A program made the position numbers and the translations under genes. Under the pieces are notes generated by a model, which saw nothing but the letters and a program-made list of their open reading frames with translations, made no database searches and had not been told where the DNA came from. This document shows, in pieces, positions 8,524 to 17,487 of a DNA stretch of 35,041 bases (position 1 is the stretch's first letter; each line of letters begins with the position of its first letter). Origin of the DNA: Myxococcota bacterium (GTDB lineage: Bacteria; Myxococcota_A; UBA796; JAJRTE01). Where the stretch lies: contig JAJRTE010000189.1 of assembly GCA_024278455.1 (NCBI GenBank), positions 1-35,041 on the forward strand, written 5' to 3'.

Positions 8524-9324
8524 ATGAACGCCATCAACATTTGGACATACGGGCTGGCCGACCAGGTGCAGACCTTCCTGGTACGTCCTGGCCTCCTGGT
8601 CGCTGCCCTGGGCTGGCTGTGCCTGGCAGCAGCAGTGGTGGTGCTGGGCAGGTCCCTCGACTGGGAGAAGGTCAGGGGCGCACCTTTGACCCCTTTGACC
8701 CTTGGGCTGACCACGTTGGTTGCGCAGCTCGCAAGCCTGGGACCGGCCATCTCGAGCCGGCCTCGCGCCGCCGGACTATCGCCGCTCTTCGTTGCCGTGG
8801 CGGAACGGTTCAGCCCGGAAGCCGCCCTTTCCTATGGGATCACCTGGAGCGTCCTTTTCGCCGTCCTGTCGTGCGAACTATATGCCTACTACCTGGTCAA
8901 CAGGGAGAGCCTGTTCGTTTCCCGTCCCGTGCCCCTTCGGCAGTTCATCCAGCAGGCAGGAAGAGGCAGCGAGGGACTCTTCGGCGCGCCGCGGCGTGTC
9001 CTGATCGCCTTCTGCCTGTCGGCCCTGGGTCCGTTCTGGTTCTACGTGGCCATCGCCGACGCCACGGCCACCACCGTGTGGGCAGCGCGCTTGCCAGCCA
9101 TTCCCCTGGCCCTTGCAGCCTGGCTTCTCGGCAGCGCAGCGGTGTTCCTGTTCGTGACCCACAAGGCGAACATGCGCCACCTGGCGTCCCGACGCGGCCG
9201 CCCGCGGCTCTGGCTGGTCGGCAAGGCTTCACGACCTTCTCCGGCGCGCGGGTTTTCTCCTCCCGAGTCGGCGATGCGCACACAGAGCACCGATGGTGAA
9301 CCCTGTCCCCCGCCGGCCGCCTGA
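8524..9324 (+). CDS. Polytopic membrane protein of unknown function
   Basis: A 266-residue protein with about five hydrophobic helices: residues near 24-43 (LLVAALGWLCLAAAVVVLG), 60-80, 102-123 (WSVLFAVLSCELYAYYLV), 160-180 (IAFCLSALGPFWFYVAIA) and 198-217 (PLALAAWLLGSAAVFLFV). A basic, Pro-rich tail of about 45 residues follows. GGGAGA seven bases before the ATG supports the start. I do not recognise a family and see no obvious catalytic motif. It sits alone between the phosphonate genes and the radical SAM pair, with at least 250 bases on either side, so context says little. High third-position GC and the ribosome site favour a real gene. Confidence 0.75.
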   Translation: MNAINIWTYGLADQVQTFLVRPGLLVAALGWLCLAAAVVVLGRSLDWEKVRGAPLTPLTLGLTTLVAQLASLGPAISSRPRAAGLSPLFVAVAERFSPEAALSYGITWSVLFAVLSCELYAYYLVNRESLFVSRPVPLRQFIQQAGRGSEGLFGAPRRVLIAFCLSALGPFWFYVAIADATATTVWAARLPAIPLALAAWLLGSAAVFLFVTHKANMRHLASRRGRPRLWLVGKASRPSPARGFSPPESAMRTQSTDGEPCPPPAA

Positions 9325-9498
9325 CGGATGCTCCCTTTCCCGGTTTCGAACGGGTCACCCGGCAGGAAAACGGTGCTGAACCCAACCACGTCGTGCACAA
9401 TGAATCGCTTGGCGCATGGTCGTCCATTTGTGCATTCGAAAGCGGACAACCCCACCGGGTCGGCTGACAGGCAGCAGGCGGCTATTCAGATTCGACTG

Positions 9499-9528
9499 TT
9501 GACGCGCGTCATCTCCTATGGGTATAGT
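9499..9528 (+). promoter_or_regulatory. Sigma70-type promoter of the Cys-Tyr protein/radical SAM pair
   Basis: TTGACG (9499-9504), 18 bases, TATAGT (9523-9528): five of six matches in each box. Transcription would begin near 9535, which argues against the in-frame ATG at 9537 and for the ATG at 9579. The same layout occurs upstream of the lipoprotein gene at 16404. Confidence 0.65.
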
Positions 9529-9578
9529 AGGTTGAAATGGTGGTTCGAAATCTGCCGACGAAAGGGGGATGTGCAGAC

Positions 9579-10070
9579 ATGAGACAGGTATTCTGGAAGG
9601 TGTTGAAAGCCGGCCCGTTCGCCGCCGCGGGCACATCGGTGCTGGCGCTGTTCGGTGCCAGCGATTGTCCGGATCCGTCGACCCCGACCCCACCGCCTCC
9701 CACGTGCTACGCACCCGTGCTCGTCACGCCCACCCCGGACGTGACGCCCACTCCCAAGGAGGTGGTGCCGACTCCTACCTGCTACGATGTGGGACCCGAG
9801 GCCGTGGGTGCCCGTTCCCCTGGTGACATCCCCGCGCAGGTCGACCGGCTCGACGAGCGCCTCCAGGCGCTGGACAAGCTCTCCCGGATGGACCGTCTTG
9901 CACCCGATGTGGTCGGTACCACCCTGGATCGCATCCTGGCCGACATCCACGCCATTGCCGAAAGCCCGGACAGCGGCCTTGCCGATGACGCTCTTCGAGC
10001 CAGAGTCGACGGCCTGGTCGCCGCGGCGGACCAGAAAGCCGCGGCCATTCGTGCTCGTCTGGCCGAGTAG
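9579..10070 (+). CDS. Pro/Thr-rich protein with two Cys-Tyr sites, possible radical SAM substrate
   Basis: A 163-residue protein from the ATG at 9579. An upstream ATG at 9537 would sit almost on the predicted transcription start; a GGGGG run about 11 bases before 9579 is a possible ribosome site. Residues 8-28 are hydrophobic and export-like. Residues 31-67 are rich in Pro and Thr and contain two matching sites, PPTCYAP (Cys43-Tyr44) and TPTCYDV (Cys68-Tyr69), plus Cys30. Residues 85-163 are charged and helical (DRLDERLQALDKLSRMDRL; LRARVDGLVAAADQKAAAIRARLAE), possibly coiled coil. I know no family. Five bases separate its stop from a radical SAM/SPASM gene. Coupling of a small Cys-containing protein to such an enzyme is typical of peptide-modification systems, so I propose it as the substrate. 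That is inference. Confidence 0.78.
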   Translation: MRQVFWKVLKAGPFAAAGTSVLALFGASDCPDPSTPTPPPPTCYAPVLVTPTPDVTPTPKEVVPTPTCYDVGPEAVGARSPGDIPAQVDRLDERLQALDKLSRMDRLAPDVVGTTLDRILADIHAIAESPDSGLADDALRARVDGLVAAADQKAAAIRARLAE

Positions 10071-10075
10071 TCCGC

Positions 10076-11122
10076 ATGCACCTGCCGTGGAGACGCCGGC
10101 GGCACGACTATCTCGTGTTCGAGGTCACCCAGAACTGCAACCACGACTGCCCCCACTGCTACAACGTGTGGAAGAACGTCCAGCCCTATCCTCGAGGCAC
10201 GCTGGACACGGCCCGGACCCTTCGCCTGCTCGACCGCGTGTTGGACCAGACGTCGGCCACCCTGGTGACGCTCTCCGGAGGTGAGCCTCTCCTACGCCGC
10301 GACATCTTCGACATCGTGGACCACCTGGCGTCACGTGGCGTGTCGATGAACTTTATCACCAACGGCTCCTTGCTCACGCCCCGCACCATCGAGCGGCTGG
10401 GTGGCAAGGGGATTGTCCTGTTCGAGCTTCCCTTGCTGTCCGCCGACCGTGCCATGCACGACCGGATGAGCGGTCGTCCGGGCGCGTTCGACGGCGTGAC
10501 TCGAGCCATTGCCAACCTGAAGGCGGCCGGGGAGCGCGTGGTCGTGGTGTTCGTGGCGACGAAGTGGAACCTGCCGGCCTGGCCGGAGACGGCGGAACTG
10601 GCCCTCGCCCTGGGCGCGGACGGCGTCATGTTCAACCGTTTCAACCCGGGCGGACGTGGCGCGGCGTTCGTCGAGGAACTCCAGGCATCGCCCGAAGATC
10701 TCGCCAGGGGGCTCGAAGTCGCCGAGGCGATGGCGCGCCGAATCCCGGTGAGCTGTGGCATCGCCATGCCCCACTGCCTGTTCGACCACGGCGCGTACCC
10801 CCATCTCGGGTTCGGTGACTGCGCCGCCGGGACATCGAGGGCCTACTATACCATCGACGCCATGGGCAACCTGCGCCCCTGCAACCACTCGTCCACCATC
10901 CTCGGCAACCTGCTGCAGCACGGCTTCTGGTCGCTGGTCGACTCGAGCGCCATGCGCACCTTCGTTGCCGCCCGCCCCGCCTTTTGCAGCGGGTGCCCGG
11001 TCGAGGACACGTGCCTGGGCGGGTGCAAGGCGGCCGCCGAGGTGTGCCGTGGGTCTGCCAGTGCCGCCGACCCGTTCCTCGAGGCGAATCTCGCTCGCGC
11101 ACGCAAGCCGGGGAAGGCCTGA
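10076..11122 (+). CDS. Radical SAM enzyme with C-terminal SPASM-like domain
   Basis: A 348-residue protein. The SAM-cluster motif CxxxCxxC is Cys21, Cys25 and Cys28 (QNCNHDCPHCYN). The SAM-binding GGEP lies at 68-71 (LSGGEPLLRRD). The C-terminal third carries a second Cys-rich region: FGDCAAG, LRPCNHSS, then CSGCPVEDTCLGGC and a later Cys. This spacing fits a SPASM domain holding extra Fe-S clusters. SPASM enzymes mostly modify ribosomal peptides or proteins (thioether, C-C or aromatic crosslinks, maturation of enzymes such as anaerobic sulfatases). Its start is five bases after the stop of the Cys-Tyr protein, so translation is probably coupled and that protein is the likely partner. A sulfatase-type gene lies at 25617-27014, but it lacks the Cys or Ser that such enzymes mature. 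The family is confident, the substrate inferred. Confidence 0.93.
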   Translation: MHLPWRRRRHDYLVFEVTQNCNHDCPHCYNVWKNVQPYPRGTLDTARTLRLLDRVLDQTSATLVTLSGGEPLLRRDIFDIVDHLASRGVSMNFITNGSLLTPRTIERLGGKGIVLFELPLLSADRAMHDRMSGRPGAFDGVTRAIANLKAAGERVVVVFVATKWNLPAWPETAELALALGADGVMFNRFNPGGRGAAFVEELQASPEDLARGLEVAEAMARRIPVSCGIAMPHCLFDHGAYPHLGFGDCAAGTSRAYYTIDAMGNLRPCNHSSTILGNLLQHGFWSLVDSSAMRTFVAARPAFCSGCPVEDTCLGGCKAAAEVCRGSASAADPFLEANLARARKPGKA

Positions 11123-11225
11123 TCGCGCCAGGGTACTGTGCGGTCGATCGCTCCATGCACCGGTCCTATCGCCACGCGGCTGTGCGTTCGCGAGAGAGAG
11201 GCGCGCCCCCGGCCACTGAGTTTCG

Positions 11226-11255
11226 TTGGCAGCGCCGGACCGGATCATCTACACT
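11226..11255 (+). promoter_or_regulatory. Sigma70-type promoter of the M6 protease gene
   Basis: TTGGCA (11226-11231), 18 bases, TACACT (11250-11255), about 70 bases upstream of the ATG at 11327. The -35 box matches at five of six positions, the -10 at four. Confidence 0.45.
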
Positions 11256-11326
11256 CGAGAAGCCTGGCCCACCGGTCGTGGCCGCGCTGGCCCGCCCAAC
11301 ATCGAGAACCGAACAGGAGACCATCC

Positions 11327-12919
11327 ATGAATCCGGATCGACGCCGCATTCGTTCCCGCATCACTGTTCTTGGTATCGTGTTTTTCGCCATCATCGTCCC
11401 TGCGGCGGGCGCATCTCCCGCCGCGCCGGTCCAACAGTCGATCCAGCAGCCGGATGGCACGCATATCGCCGTGCGACAAGTTGGCGACGAATGGTGCAAC
11501 CGGATCGAGACCCTTGGCGGCCACCGATTGATTCGCGACAGGCACGGCTGGTGGCGGGAGAGCGATGGCCGGCGCCTCGAGGAGGAGCCTTCCAGGCCGG
11601 CCAGCAGCACCCGGCGGGCCGTGCCGGCCGAGGTGCCGGCGTTCGCCGAAGCCTGTTCGCCGTCCCCGTGGCAGGGTATGCCGCCGGCAGACTCCGCCAG
11701 GACCGGTGTCCCGCGGGACTATCCCGTGCTGATGATCCTTGTGAGTTTCGAGGACCAACTTCCAACCTATTCCGCCACCACGTTCGCCGCGCTCCTCAAC
11801 GACGACCTCGTCGACTACTACTCCACGGTCTCACAGGGTGCCGCCACGATGGTTCCGGCTCGAGAGGCCTACCAGGTCCAGGGTGACGGCGTCGTGGGCT
11901 GGCTGCGCCTGCAGATACCCCATCCGGACACGGGAAGCCTACTGAAACTCGCCAACCAACGCCTGGCTCGAGCGGCCATCCGTGCGGCGGATCCCTACGT
12001 GGACTATGGTTCCTACGACACCAACGGCGACGGGTTCCTGGATTCCGACGAACTGGCGATCGTCGTTGTCACGGCCGGGTACGACTACGCCTACGGGCGC
12101 ATGTCGCCGAGCGTGTGGGCGCACAGTTGGTGGCTCGGCACGGTCTCGCCGCCGGAAGTGGACGGTGTGGTCGTCGGCAACTACCACGGCAATTCCGGCG
12201 GGTACGCGGAAATCGGGGAAATCCACGCCTCCTCCGGCGACGACGCCCACGCGGCCACCGTGGGTGTGCTGGCCCATGAACTCGGCCACCTCATCTTCCG
12301 GCTTCCCGACCTCTACGACATCGACCACACCAGCTCCGGCGTCGGTGTGTTCTGCCTCATGGGAAGCGGCAACTGGGGCTACGTTCCGCAAGGAGAATAC
12401 CCGGGGACGACCCCCGTCGTGGCCTCGGCCCACGTCCGGACTCGGCTGGGGTGGTGCGACGCCCCCACGGCCGAAGGTCCCGTCTCCATACGCGCTGCCG
12501 GCTCCCCGCTCGCCACGCCTTTCGACACGGTGCGGAAGGCCGTCACGCCGGACGCCGCCGAGTACTTCCTGTTGGAAAACCGCGAACCGGTCGGGTATGA
12601 CCTGGGCATGACAGGATTGCTCGGGTCTTCGTTCGGGGGCATCGCCATCTGGCACATCAACGAAAATGCCTGGTTGAACGCGGTCGATGACCGCCGTCTC
12701 GCGGACGTGGAGGAGGCCGACGGCACCGAAGACGCGTGGACACCGACGGCGCTCTGGTACGACGGCAACCCGCTGAGCGAAGGGGTGTTCGACGCAACCT
12801 CCACCCCGGACAGCGACCTGGTCCTCCATCGTCCGAGCGGTGTCCAGGTCTACGGCTTCTCTGTACCGGCGGAGACGATGAGCGTCACGGTGGCCACCAC
12901 GTCCGCCAGCGACGGGTGA
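11327..12919 (+). CDS. Secreted M6-family (immune inhibitor A-like) metalloprotease
   Basis: A 530-residue protein. The ATG at 11327 has AGGAGA six bases upstream; the open frame from 11138 is not needed. The signal peptide is MNPDRRRIRSRITVLGIVFF through AGA (about residue 29). A propeptide-like region carries HIAVRQVGDEWCNRIETLGG, typical of M6 proteins. The zinc motif is HELGH at 317-321, in AHELGHLIFRLPDLYD, followed by VFCLMGSGNWG as the Met-turn. A calcium-loop-like sequence, DTNGDGFLDSDEL, lies at 231-243. The C-terminal part (YFLLENREPVGYD; IAIWHINE) matches the M6 catalytic-domain end. Known relatives are secreted proteases that degrade host or prey proteins. The small zinc-finger-like gene follows after 33 bases. 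No C-terminal sorting domain is apparent. Confident on family. Confidence 0.93.
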   Translation: MNPDRRRIRSRITVLGIVFFAIIVPAAGASPAAPVQQSIQQPDGTHIAVRQVGDEWCNRIETLGGHRLIRDRHGWWRESDGRRLEEEPSRPASSTRRAVPAEVPAFAEACSPSPWQGMPPADSARTGVPRDYPVLMILVSFEDQLPTYSATTFAALLNDDLVDYYSTVSQGAATMVPAREAYQVQGDGVVGWLRLQIPHPDTGSLLKLANQRLARAAIRAADPYVDYGSYDTNGDGFLDSDELAIVVVTAGYDYAYGRMSPSVWAHSWWLGTVSPPEVDGVVVGNYHGNSGGYAEIGEIHASSGDDAHAATVGVLAHELGHLIFRLPDLYDIDHTSSGVGVFCLMGSGNWGYVPQGEYPGTTPVVASAHVRTRLGWCDAPTAEGPVSIRAAGSPLATPFDTVRKAVTPDAAEYFLLENREPVGYDLGMTGLLGSSFGGIAIWHINENAWLNAVDDRRLADVEEADGTEDAWTPTALWYDGNPLSEGVFDATSTPDSDLVLHRPSGVQVYGFSVPAETMSVTVATTSASDG

Positions 12920-12952
12920 CGCCCGACCGGGAAACGAACGGACATCACCGCC

Positions 12953-13162
12953 ATGCCTCGATTCAGGCCCGACCGAAAGAAGAAGCGCGCCCCGCGTCAC
13001 AGTCACGTCTGCAGCGCCTGCGGGCGGGAAGTCGCGTTCTGCTGGCACTGTCCCTGCGGGTTCGCCCTGTGCCAGGCCTGCATGGACGAGAACATCTGGG
13101 GCATGACCTGCAACTGGGTGACGTGGACGTGCCCCGATTGTGGTGCAGACCGGTCATTCTGA
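12953..13162 (+). CDS. Small Cys-rich, zinc-ribbon-like protein
   Basis: A 69-residue protein with a basic N terminus (PRFRPDRKKKRAPRHSH), then ten cysteines in CSACG, CWHCPCG, CQAC, MTCN and CPDCG, with Trp and aromatic residues in the CMDENIWGMTCNWVTWTCPDCG region (this stretch is residues 44-65, quoted in part). The paired CxxC knuckles indicate one or two bound zinc ions. I recall similar short proteins with HCPCGF, CQxCM and WGMTC motifs in deltaproteobacteria, function undescribed; this needs a database check. It lies 33 bases after the protease gene and 18 bases before the convergent stop at 13181, so it may share the protease message. It lacks a signal peptide, so it is probably cytoplasmic. 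Confidence 0.85.
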   Translation: MPRFRPDRKKKRAPRHSHVCSACGREVAFCWHCPCGFALCQACMDENIWGMTCNWVTWTCPDCGADRSF

Positions 13163-13180
13163 CGGCGCTGCTCCGTGCGT

Positions 13181-14248
13181 TCACAAGATGCGATCGGCGA
13201 GCTGCAGCAGGGATCGCATGGCGCCGACGGCCGGTTCGGGCTCCGGAACCGCCTCGGGCACCAGGAACGCCTCGTGCCAGGCATCCTCGTTCGAGGCGGC
13301 ATGCACGCCCCGGTAGGAGTACACCTGGATACGCTGGATCCCGGCGGCCTTGGCTGCCGCCACCTCCTCCTCGAGCTGTTCCGGGCCGGTCATGTCCGCG
13401 GCGATACCGAGAGCGATGGAGGCCTGCCACATTCCGAATGCCTGGACGGTGGACCGGGCATAGCTGTAGACCAGGTCCGGGCCGAACGGTGTGCCGAACA
13501 ACGCCTCCCCGACTTCCGAGAACATGGTCGTGTAGACCATGGTGGATACTTCGTCCCACGCCACCGTGGAGACCGGAATGTCGAGCAGGTCCTGCAAGGA
13601 GCAGTCCCAGTCCGACAGGTCGTCGAGCACCTGCGGGTAGGTTACCACCATGACATGGAACCCCCTCCCGTGAAGGTCGTCGACGAGCTGTTGGAAGACC
13701 GCCGACGCCCGCACGAAGTGGACGGGGTCGAGGTTGCCCAGGAGCGCGCCTGCCAGCGCGCCGTAGTCGCCGCTCTCCGCCAGCGCCATGACCTCCATCA
13801 ACTTCTGGTAGCCCAGCTCCATGTCCACGACTATCCAGTCGATGGGGAGCCCCTCCTCGGTGAACCACCGGGCGGCGTTCAAGGCCGCGCCGGCGAACAT
13901 CTCCGCGTTGTACTCGTTGGGCCAGTAGCCGTATTCGAAGGGCAGGAGCAACCACGCGCGGACCTCGACCCCCTCGCGCTGCGCCGTCCTGAGAAACTCG
14001 AGCAGCCTCGAGTCGCCGATTTCGTCGTCACCGATACCCAGGAACAGCGTCAGTCCGTGTTCCGCGAAGACCGGGAGCTGGGGCTCCAGCCAATCGAGTT
14101 CCTCGACCCCGCCCTCGAGGTAGTAGCCGTAGACCGGGCTGGGGGCGATGTAGTCGTCCGCACGGGCAACGCCACGGGCGAGGCTGGCGGATGCCAGGAG
14201 CGCCGCTGCCAGACCGAAGACGGCCCCGATACACACCGCGTTCTTCAT
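13181..14248 (-). CDS. Secreted TIM-barrel-like protein, glycosidase-like
   Basis: A 355-residue protein with a signal peptide (MKNAVCIGAVFGLAAALLAS, cleavage near residue 25-31). AGGAGGG eight bases before the ATG at 14248 fixes the start. Alternating strands and helices (LTLFLGIGDDEIG; VEVRAWLLLPFEYGYWPNE; IDWIVVDMELGY; FHVMVVTYPQVLDD; IQRIQVYSYRGVH) read like a beta/alpha barrel. Asp142-Met-Glu144 at the end of a central strand resembles the catalytic DxE of GH18-type glycosidases, but the full DxxDxDxE motif is absent. A protein acting on glycans, or an inactive relative, is possible. A promoter and palindrome lie at 14392-14423. The gene is confident, the function not. Confidence 0.85.
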   Translation of the reverse strand: MKNAVCIGAVFGLAAALLASASLARGVARADDYIAPSPVYGYYLEGGVEELDWLEPQLPVFAEHGLTLFLGIGDDEIGDSRLLEFLRTAQREGVEVRAWLLLPFEYGYWPNEYNAEMFAGAALNAARWFTEEGLPIDWIVVDMELGYQKLMEVMALAESGDYGALAGALLGNLDPVHFVRASAVFQQLVDDLHGRGFHVMVVTYPQVLDDLSDWDCSLQDLLDIPVSTVAWDEVSTMVYTTMFSEVGEALFGTPFGPDLVYSYARSTVQAFGMWQASIALGIAADMTGPEQLEEEVAAAKAAGIQRIQVYSYRGVHAASNEDAWHEAFLVPEAVPEPEPAVGAMRSLLQLADRIL

Positions 14249-14391
14249 GCCGGTTCCCTCCTTTCTTGGATCTCCGTTGTGCCGCCCGGAACAGAAGATC
14301 CCCCGGGCTGATGTCCTGTCGGGTCTCGAGCGCGCACTGGTCACGCCACTGCACGCGTGCCCGGGCCACGCCGGCGTCGCCACTCATGGAC

Positions 14392-14420
14392 ACTGTAGCG
14401 GGTTGCCGATGGCATGTCAT
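14392..14420 (-). promoter_or_regulatory. Promoter of the TIM-barrel-like protein gene
   Basis: On the minus strand ATGACA (14415-14420), 17 bases, TACAGT (14392-14397), about 145 bases upstream of the ATG at 14248. The -35 matches at five of six positions, the -10 at four. Confidence 0.45.
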
Positions 14421-14423
14421 CGG
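14406..14423. promoter_or_regulatory. Palindrome overlapping the -35 box, possible operator
   Basis: CCGATG (14406-14411) and CATCGG (14418-14423) are perfect inverted arms with a 6-base spacer. The element covers the whole -35 box of the promoter at 14392-14420, the position expected for a repressor site. Confidence 0.35.
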
Positions 14424-14472
14424 TAAAGGTCGAAAACAGGAACGGCGGGAATCATGCATGACGGGCAGCTAC

Positions 14473-14510
14473 CGGACCCCATTCTCCCTGCCTGACCGCG
14501 ATGGGGTCCG
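14473..14510 (-). terminator. Hairpin downstream of the aldolase gene
   Basis: CGGACCCCAT (14473-14482) and ATGGGGTCCG (14501-14510) are perfect 10-base arms with an 18-base loop, 30 bases beyond the aldolase stop. There is no T tract, so this may act as an mRNA 3' stabiliser or a weak terminator. Confidence 0.5.
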
Positions 14511-14539
14511 CGCGAGAGACTCGCCACTGCCCGAAACGG

Positions 14540-15592
<1,053 letters not shown>

Positions 15593-15697
15593 TCTCGCTC
15601 CTCCTTGGAATGTCCTCTCAATGTGGCTCGTCTCGAGAAGAGGATGACAGGTTGGTCACACCGTTCCGTGCGCAAACCGTCCTACCTCGACCGAGCT

Positions 15698-15725
15698 ATG
15701 ATGCCAGCCCCGGGGGGATTGTCAA
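15698..15725 (-). promoter_or_regulatory. Probable promoter of the aldolase gene
   Basis: On the minus strand a perfect TTGACA (15720-15725), 16 bases, CATCAT (15698-15703), about 105 bases before the ATG at 15592. A CTCGAG lies between promoter and gene. Confidence 0.45.
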
Positions 15726-15846
15726 GGTGCAAAATGCGGGCATGCGCGGGTGCGCGGCTCGCCCCGGGCGGGATACCCTTCCTGCTCGACAGCGCGACAT
15801 CGAAAGCCGGGAGGAACTTGATGGCAGGATCGGTGCATGCCGGGTG

Positions 15847-16404
15847 TCACGGACCCGGGGTCGGGGTCGGCGACCCACCTCCACTATCGCCATCGACGCT
15901 CTCGTCGATGTCGTTGTAGACCACGTCTTCCTCGAGTTCGTTGCTCCAGTAGCCGTCGCTGTCCTTGATCTTGACCTTGAAAAGGTAGGTCGTGGTCAAG
16001 GAATCGTCGGAAATCAAGAAATCCACCCAGATCGTCTTCGTGGCCGTGTCGTAGTCCACGTACTTGCTTTCCGCGACACCGAAACGGTACTCGGCGTTGG
16101 CCTCATCCGACTCGGGGTCGTTCGCATCGAGGTTGGTGATCTTGACGTACACCTCGCCATCCTCGATGTCCGAGAAGCAACGGGTCTTGTAGGCGACCCG
16201 GACGCGAATGTAGTAGCCGATGTCCTCCCATTCCCCCTTGAGGAATTCCAGCTCGGAAATCTGGGGATTGCACGTCCCGACGGTGCCCGTCGACGACGCG
16301 GAGTTGGGATCTTGCTCGAATCCGGAAGGGTTTGTCGCGCAGGACGCCACCACCACCGACCCGGAAAGAACGACTGCCAGCGCCAACCGTCCAAGGGGAT
16401 GCAT
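15847..16404 (-). CDS. Small lipoprotein of unknown function
   Basis: A 185-residue protein with a lipoprotein signal: MHPLGRLALAVVLSGSVVVA followed by Ser21-Cys22 (lipobox V-A-S-C). GGAG five bases before the ATG at 16404 supports this start; the frame runs on to 16863, but that part is antisense to the dehydrogenase. The mature part has beta-strand character (YYIRVRVAYKTRCFSD; GEVYVKITNLD; TIWVDFLI; TYLFKVKIKDSDG), like an immunoglobulin-type fold. It ends in an acidic stretch and GGGSPTPTPGP. Two further cysteines (near residues 44 and 76) could form a disulfide. No family recognised. It has its own strong promoter and is divergent from the dehydrogenase. Confidence 0.85.
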   Translation of the reverse strand: MHPLGRLALAVVLSGSVVVASCATNPSGFEQDPNSASSTGTVGTCNPQISELEFLKGEWEDIGYYIRVRVAYKTRCFSDIEDGEVYVKITNLDANDPESDEANAEYRFGVAESKYVDYDTATKTIWVDFLISDDSLTTTYLFKVKIKDSDGYWSNELEEDVVYNDIDESVDGDSGGGSPTPTPGP

Positions 16405-16484
16405 AACCACTCCACAAGCCGAATCCTGCGCCACGATGCGCGGTCGCCGATCGAATCTGCTTGAAAACCCACGCTGCTCACTCA

Positions 16485-16514
16485 AGTATAGGATCGCTGG
16501 AGCGATCGCGTCAA
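16485..16514 (-). promoter_or_regulatory. Strong sigma70-type promoter of the lipoprotein gene
   Basis: On the minus strand TTGACG (16509-16514), 18 bases, TATACT (16485-16490). Both boxes match at five of six positions. Transcription would start near 16478, giving a leader of about 75 bases. Confidence 0.65.
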
Positions 16515-16540
16515 GCAAACTGAGACATCCAGGGAGCGAA

Positions 16541-17344
16541 ATGGTGACGCATACAACAACGTTGATAACCGGTGCTTCCAGCGGGTTCGGCCGTGCGCTC
16601 GCCCGTGAACTCGGACGCCGGGGGGCCCATGTCGTCGCCGCAGCCCGGCGCCTGGAAGCGCTCGAGGCCTTGGTCAGGGACATCGAGCAGGACGGGGGGC
16701 GGGCCGAAGCGCTGTCGCTCGACGTCGCCGACACTGCCGCGACCGTGGCCGCAATCCAGGAGGTGGACCGGCGCCTCGACGGGCTCGATCTCGTGATCGC
16801 CAATGCCGGACTGGGCGTGGCCGTGTCCGGGAAGCGGATGACGTTCGAGGCCATCGAGCCCATTCTCAGGGTGAACTACCTCGGCGCCGTGGCCACGCTC
16901 ACCGCCGTGCTCCCGGCCATGGTGGCGAGGGACCACGGGCACCTGGTCGGCGTCACGAGCCTCGCGGCGTCTCGAGGCTTTCCCCGCCACGCGGCATATT
17001 GCAGCACCAAGGCCGCCCTGTCGGTGTTCCTCGAATCGTTGCGGCTCGACCTGCGGAAAACCGCGGTCCGGATCACGGAGGTCGCCCCGGGATTCATCCG
17101 GACACCGATGACCGAGCCCAACAAGCACCCGATGCCCTTCATCCAGGAGCCCGACGTTGCCGCCCGTTTCGTCGTCGATCGGCTCGAGAAGGGCAGAGCG
17201 ACGATCCGGTTCCCGGCCCAGATGTCCCTGGCGTCTCGCGTGGTCCGCCTTGTGCCCGATCCCCTCTACGCCCAGGTCTTCGGCTCGAAAACCGGCGTCC
17301 GCCCCGAAGATCTCGAGGAGGCGAAGCTGTCTCCGCGGGAGTGA
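16541..17344 (+). CDS. Short-chain dehydrogenase/reductase
   Basis: A 267-residue classical SDR. The nucleotide-binding TGASSGFGRALA lies at residues 10-21, the NAG strand motif is NAGLG, and the catalytic set is Ser in GVTSLAASRG, then Tyr-x3-Lys in AAYCSTKAAL, with an Asn in VNYLGA. An Arg-rich turn after the second strand (AAARRLEAL) points to NADP(H). APGFIRTPMT is typical of this branch. AGGGAG four bases before ATG at 16541 decides the start. The substrate cannot be read from sequence; neighbours give no pathway. The C terminus (SLASRVVRLVPDPLYAQVFG) may be a membrane-associated helix, as in some lipid-acting relatives. Confidence 0.94.
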   Translation: MVTHTTTLITGASSGFGRALARELGRRGAHVVAAARRLEALEALVRDIEQDGGRAEALSLDVADTAATVAAIQEVDRRLDGLDLVIANAGLGVAVSGKRMTFEAIEPILRVNYLGAVATLTAVLPAMVARDHGHLVGVTSLAASRGFPRHAAYCSTKAALSVFLESLRLDLRKTAVRITEVAPGFIRTPMTEPNKHPMPFIQEPDVAARFVVDRLEKGRATIRFPAQMSLASRVVRLVPDPLYAQVFGSKTGVRPEDLEEAKLSPRE

Positions 17345-17434
17345 TTCGCGGGAGCGAGCCGTTGCGCGGATGGGGCAGCCTCCGCTTCGTGCAGGATACC
17401 GCAGGACCATTCTCGGCCGGCACGTTCCAGACAT

Positions 17435-17474
17435 CCTGTTCTTCAGCGAGCTATCCAGTTCGGAGCAGAACAGG
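17435..17474. terminator. Inverted repeat between convergent genes
   Basis: CCTGTTCT (17435-17442) and AGAACAGG (17467-17474) are perfect arms with partial pairing further in. It lies between the dehydrogenase stop (17344) and the barrel-protein stop (17488), so it could end both transcripts. There is no clear T tract. Confidence 0.4.
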
Positions 17475-17487
17475 CACGCTCGAGCCG

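Noticed and set aside
8184-9299. Rightward 371-codon open frame overlapping the membrane-protein gene
   Set aside because: The membrane-protein frame has a ribosome site and coherent helices; this frame reads as Arg/Pro/Gly-rich shadow.
8720-10190. Gap of about 1.4 kb without CTCGAG as a sign of horizontal transfer
   Set aside because: With a mean spacing near 300 bases, one gap of this size among about 115 is expected by chance.
10076-11122. Anaerobic sulfatase-maturating enzyme
   Set aside because: The only sulfatase-like protein here has Thr, not Cys or Ser, at the site such enzymes modify, and it lies 14 kb away.
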